From NCBI GenBank assembly GCA_002433065.1, contig DJHK01000035.1, positions 3,300 through 30,766 on the forward strand: 27,467 bases of DNA, written 5' to 3'. A program made the translations under genes and the position numbers. This stretch comes from Chloroflexi bacterium UBA6622 (GTDB taxonomy: Bacteria; Chloroflexota; UBA11872). How positions within the stretch are numbered: position 1 is the stretch's first letter; the number at the start of each line of letters is the position of its first letter. Shown here in pieces: positions 24,745-27,467 of this stretch. The notes under the pieces were generated by a model. That model saw nothing but the letters and a program-made list of their open reading frames with translations, made no database searches and was not told the DNA's origin.

Positions 24745-24779
24745 ACTTTTCGCCCTTCAACTCTCTGTGGCCAAGCCCA

Positions 24780-27467
24780 TTACACGCTAACAGGTACTTT
24801 GACCGGTTTTTTTCGCTTAGACGTCCTGGCACCACGACCTTCGTGCGATTTACCTTTTCGAACCTTTGAACGAGGCGCTAGAGCGCGCTGCAGGTATTGA
24901 CCGGTATAACTTTCGGACTCGACAGCAACCTGCTCCGGAGTCCCAACGGCCACAACCTCTCCGCCTGCGTCTCCCCCTTCAGGACCAAGATCTATCAACC
25001 AATCAGCCGACTTGATCACATCCAGATTGTGCTCAATCACAATCACTGTGTTTCCAGAGTCAACCAACCGCTGCAACACGTCTATGAGCCGGCGTACATC
25101 TGAAAAATGCAGGCCCGTTGTGGGCTCATCCAATATATATACCGTCTTTCCGGTGGCACGCTTAGACAACTCCGAAGCCAGCTTGATGCGCTGGGCCTCA
25201 CCTCCAGACAGTGTCGTCGCTGACTGACCTAATCGTATGTAGCCAAGGCCGACATCAACCAAAGTTCCAAGCCTGCGCTCTACTACTGGAATGTTGGCGA
25301 AGAATTTGTGCGCCTCTTCCACCGTCATGTCCAAGACATCCGCGATGGTTCGCCCTCGGTACAAGATATCCAAAGCTTCTCGGTTGTAACGACTTCCATC
25401 ACAAACCTCACACGTCACATATACGTCAGGCAGAAACTGCATTTCTATCCTGATCAAGCCCTGCCCTTCACACGCCTCACACCGTCCGCCTTTTACATTA
25501 AATGAAAATCTCCCGGGTTTATACCCGCGTGCTCGTGCCTCAGGCACAGCAGAGAAGAGATCGCGGATTGGGGTAAAAGCCCCCGTATACGTCGCAGGAT
25601 TAGATCGTGGAGTCCGACCGATCGGTGACTGATCTATCTCGATCACCTTGTCTAGATGTTCAAGACCACGAATCCTCGAATGCTCACCTGCAACATCTCG
25701 ACTGCCCCAAATACGTTGGGCGAGAGCTCGATAAAGCACATCATCAACAAGCGTGCTTTTTCCGGAGCCCGAAACCCCAGTAACGCAAACAAAGCAACCA
25801 AGCGGAAACTCGACGTTCACCGACTTCAGGTTGTTCGCTCTTGCCCCCTCAATCCTTAACGTGGAGCCATTACCTTCCCTGCGCGAGCCCGGAATGCCGA
25901 TAACCTCGCGACCAGCCATAAACGCGCCGGTCAACGATTTCGAGTTGCGTGCAATCGCTTTAGGGGTCCCCTCCGCAACGACTGTGCCACCATGCTCACC
26001 CGCGCCTGGGCCAATATCAACCACCCAGTCGGCTGACCAAATGGTCTCTTCGTCATGTTCCACGACAAGTACGGTGTTCCCAAGATCTCGCAACCCTTCC
26101 AGGGTGCGTACCAACCGTGCGTTATCCCGCTGATGCAACCCAATACTGGGCTCGTCAAGAATATAGAGCACACCAACCAAGCTTGATCCAATCTGTGTGG
26201 CCAAGCGGATTCGCTGGGCCTCTCCGCCTGATAGCGTTTCAGCAGCCCTAGCTAGGGTGAGATATTCAAGACCGACTGCCTCAAGAAATCCAAGACGCGC
26301 ATTGATCTCCTTTAACACTTGCGCAGCAATAACTTTTTCCCGCTTACGTAATTTCAATTCGCCAAAAAACAGTGAAGCCGACTGAATCGTCATAGTGGTC
26401 ACTTCGTGTATCGACTTCTTCCCCACATGGACGGCCAAGGCCTGAGGACAAAGACGGGCGCTCTCACAGTCCGGACAGACACGCCGCGCCATATAGCGTT
26501 CAATCTCGCCTCTTACAAAGTCGGACTCCGTAGCTTCATACCGTCGTCGTAAATTAGGGATCACACCCTCAAATTCAACGTCGTAAACACGCCGGCGCCC
26601 CGCTGCATTTGTGTACTCAACAATAAGCGGCTGACCTGCCGCCCCATAAATCAGAACATCGATGATCGAGGGATCCAACTTTTCGATCGGCGTGTCAATG
26701 CTGAACCCATATTTGCTGGCAAGCGCTTCCATCACATGACGAGTCACAGAGGATTCACGCGTATGCGCTTTAGCCCAGGGCGCGATCGCACCCTGGGAAA
26801 GAGAAAGCGTGCGGTTCGGAATGATGAGCGACGGATCAAACTCGAGCTTGGAACCTAGGCCATTACATTCACTGCAAGCGCCGTGGGGAGTATTAAACGA
26901 AAAGAGTCGAGGCTCGAGATCCGCCACGGTGACATGGCCATTCTTACAAGCAAGATGCTCGCTCATGGTCACTGGATCACTTCCAACAACCTGTATTGTC
27001 ACAATACCGTCCGCTAGCTTTAACGAGGTCTCTAGCGAGTCAGCCAAGCGGGTCCTGATATCTGCAGATACCGCCAGCCGATCCACCACAATATCAATGT
27101 CGTGCCAGAGCCTTCTATCAAGCTCTGGAAACTCCTCAATCGGCATGACCTCGCTATTAACCCGAACACGCACAAACCCAGCCTGCCGGGCGTCCTCAAT
27201 AACACCCTTGTGTTCACCTTTTCTATGAACAACCACTGGTGCGAGAACCAAAAACCGTGTTTCTTCCTCCCATGCCAAGACCTGGTCCACCATTTCCTGC
27301 ACCGTCTGCGACGAAAGTGCTTCACCACAGCTATGACAGTGCGGCCGACCAATCCGTGCCCACAACAGGCGCATGTAGTCATATATTTCAGTAACCGTTC
27401 CAACCGTGGACCTAGGGTTATGGGAAGTTGACTTCTGATCGATTGAAATCGCCGGGGACAGGCCCTC
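24780..27467 (-). CDS. uvrA: UvrABC excinuclease subunit UvrA, N-terminus cut off at the right edge
   Basis: Damage-recognition ATPase of nucleotide excision repair. The frame stays open to the last base: upstream of Met at 27374 it continues as EGLSPAISIDQKSTSHNPRS, a conserved UvrA segment, so the annotated gene must run past the window, missing roughly the first 90 residues with Walker A 1. Visible are the zinc module CKNGH...GACSECNGLG (Cys-x3-His plus CxxC), the first signature TLSGGEAQRIRLA and ILDEPSIGLH, Walker A 2 TGVSGSGKST, the second zinc finger GRCEACEGQG...VTCEVCDGSR, and TLSGGEAQRIKLA with ILDEPTTGLH. The last ~30 residues form a Lys/Arg-rich tail. Head gene of the uvrA-SDR-GDPD-SirC cluster as far as seen. 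Confidence 0.97.
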   Translation of the reverse strand, partial: EGLSPAISIDQKSTSHNPRSTVGTVTEIYDYMRLLWARIGRPHCHSCGEALSSQTVQEMVDQVLAWEEETRFLVLAPVVVHRKGEHKGVIEDARQAGFVRVRVNSEVMPIEEFPELDRRLWHDIDIVVDRLAVSADIRTRLADSLETSLKLADGIVTIQVVGSDPVTMSEHLACKNGHVTVADLEPRLFSFNTPHGACSECNGLGSKLEFDPSLIIPNRTLSLSQGAIAPWAKAHTRESSVTRHVMEALASKYGFSIDTPIEKLDPSIIDVLIYGAAGQPLIVEYTNAAGRRRVYDVEFEGVIPNLRRRYEATESDFVRGEIERYMARRVCPDCESARLCPQALAVHVGKKSIHEVTTMTIQSASLFFGELKLRKREKVIAAQVLKEINARLGFLEAVGLEYLTLARAAETLSGGEAQRIRLATQIGSSLVGVLYILDEPSIGLHQRDNARLVRTLEGLRDLGNTVLVVEHDEETIWSADWVVDIGPGAGEHGGTVVAEGTPKAIARNSKSLTGAFMAGREVIGIPGSRREGNGSTLRIEGARANNLKSVNVEFPLGCFVCVTGVSGSGKSTLVDDVLYRALAQRIWGSRDVAGEHSRIRGLEHLDKVIEIDQSPIGRTPRSNPATYTGAFTPIRDLFSAVPEARARGYKPGRFSFNVKGGRCEACEGQGLIRIEMQFLPDVYVTCEVCDGSRYNREALDILYRGRTIADVLDMTVEEAHKFFANIPVVERRLGTLVDVGLGYIRLGQSATTLSGGEAQRIKLASELSKRATGKTVYILDEPTTGLHFSDVRRLIDVLQRLVDSGNTVIVIEHNLDVIKSADWLIDLGPEGGDAGGEVVAVGTPEQVAVESESYTGQYLQRALAPRSKVRKGKSHEGRGARTSKRKKPVKVPVSV

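Noticed and set aside
26880..26960. Loss of a zinc cysteine in UvrA (CKNGH instead of CxxCG)
   Set aside because: A Cys-x3-His version of this finger is, to my knowledge, normal in actinobacterial UvrA, so it is a lineage trait and not a defect.
1..27467. CRISPR arrays, tRNAs, insertion sequences, phage or defence genes
   Set aside because: None seen by reading both strands: no regularly spaced repeats, no cloverleaf-like segments in the gaps, no transposase or integrase motifs. A tRNAscan/Infernal run would settle the RNA question.

Overview
The window is an ordinary, densely coded bacterial chromosome segment with 22 protein-coding genes. One is cut at each end: der on the left, uvrA on the right. 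I see no tRNA, rRNA, CRISPR array, insertion sequence or phage gene. The best taxonomic clue is the SpoIID/LytB-like protein. It carries two C-terminal copies of an ~80-residue repeat built around FFPETGH, FGYP and QHFQRARFEYHP, a style I associate with Chloroflexota surface proteins. The suf operon with an embedded Rieske protein, the Cys-x3-His variant of the UvrA zinc finger and the cmk-plsC-der order agree with that. A Chloroflexota genome, possibly an uncultivated Dehalococcoidia/SAR202-like lineage, is an inference and not a proof. GTG and TTG starts are common.

Layout. 1-1639 (minus): cmk-plsC-der, coding for CMP kinase, lysophosphatidate acyltransferase and a ribosome-assembly GTPase. 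1862-4797 (plus): a secreted SpoIID/LytB-like wall protein, then thyX (flavin-dependent thymidylate synthase). 4926-6056 (minus): a KamA-type radical-SAM lysine 2,3-aminomutase. 6464-12070 (plus): a complete Fe-S assembly operon, sufC-sufB-sufD-Rieske-sufS-sufU. It is preceded by a 407-base non-coding stretch that holds an 18-bp palindrome, a candidate operator. 12160-13401 (plus): an MFS transporter whose stop overlaps the convergent gene. 13398-20633 (minus): a four-gene ABC exporter operon made of an adaptor lipoprotein with a ~520-residue hairpin, a 945-residue double-FtsX permease and two different ATPases, one with an AbrB-like tail. 20843-22297 (plus): an uncharacterised protein resembling circularly permuted ATP-grasp ligases, divergent from the exporter. 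22336-27467 (minus): uvrA, an SDR oxidoreductase, a glycerophosphodiester phosphodiesterase and a siroheme-type precorrin-2 dehydrogenase, closely spaced and possibly co-transcribed.

How the parts work together. SufS takes sulfur from cysteine, SufU relays it to the SufBC2D scaffold, and the Rieske protein may donate electrons. The exporter operon looks like a MacAB-type efflux or envelope machine in which two distinct ATPases serve a single pseudo-symmetric permease.

The most interesting signals are four. The exporter is odd in several ways: heteromeric ATPases, an AbrB-like tail and a very long adaptor. The ATP-grasp-like protein has no known function. The suf palindrome sits in the upstream control region. 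Three genes that head transcripts (cmk, the SpoIID-like gene and kamA) each have a -10 hexamer only 5-6 nt before a GTG start, which predicts leaderless mRNAs. I found no clearly new defence or mobile system.
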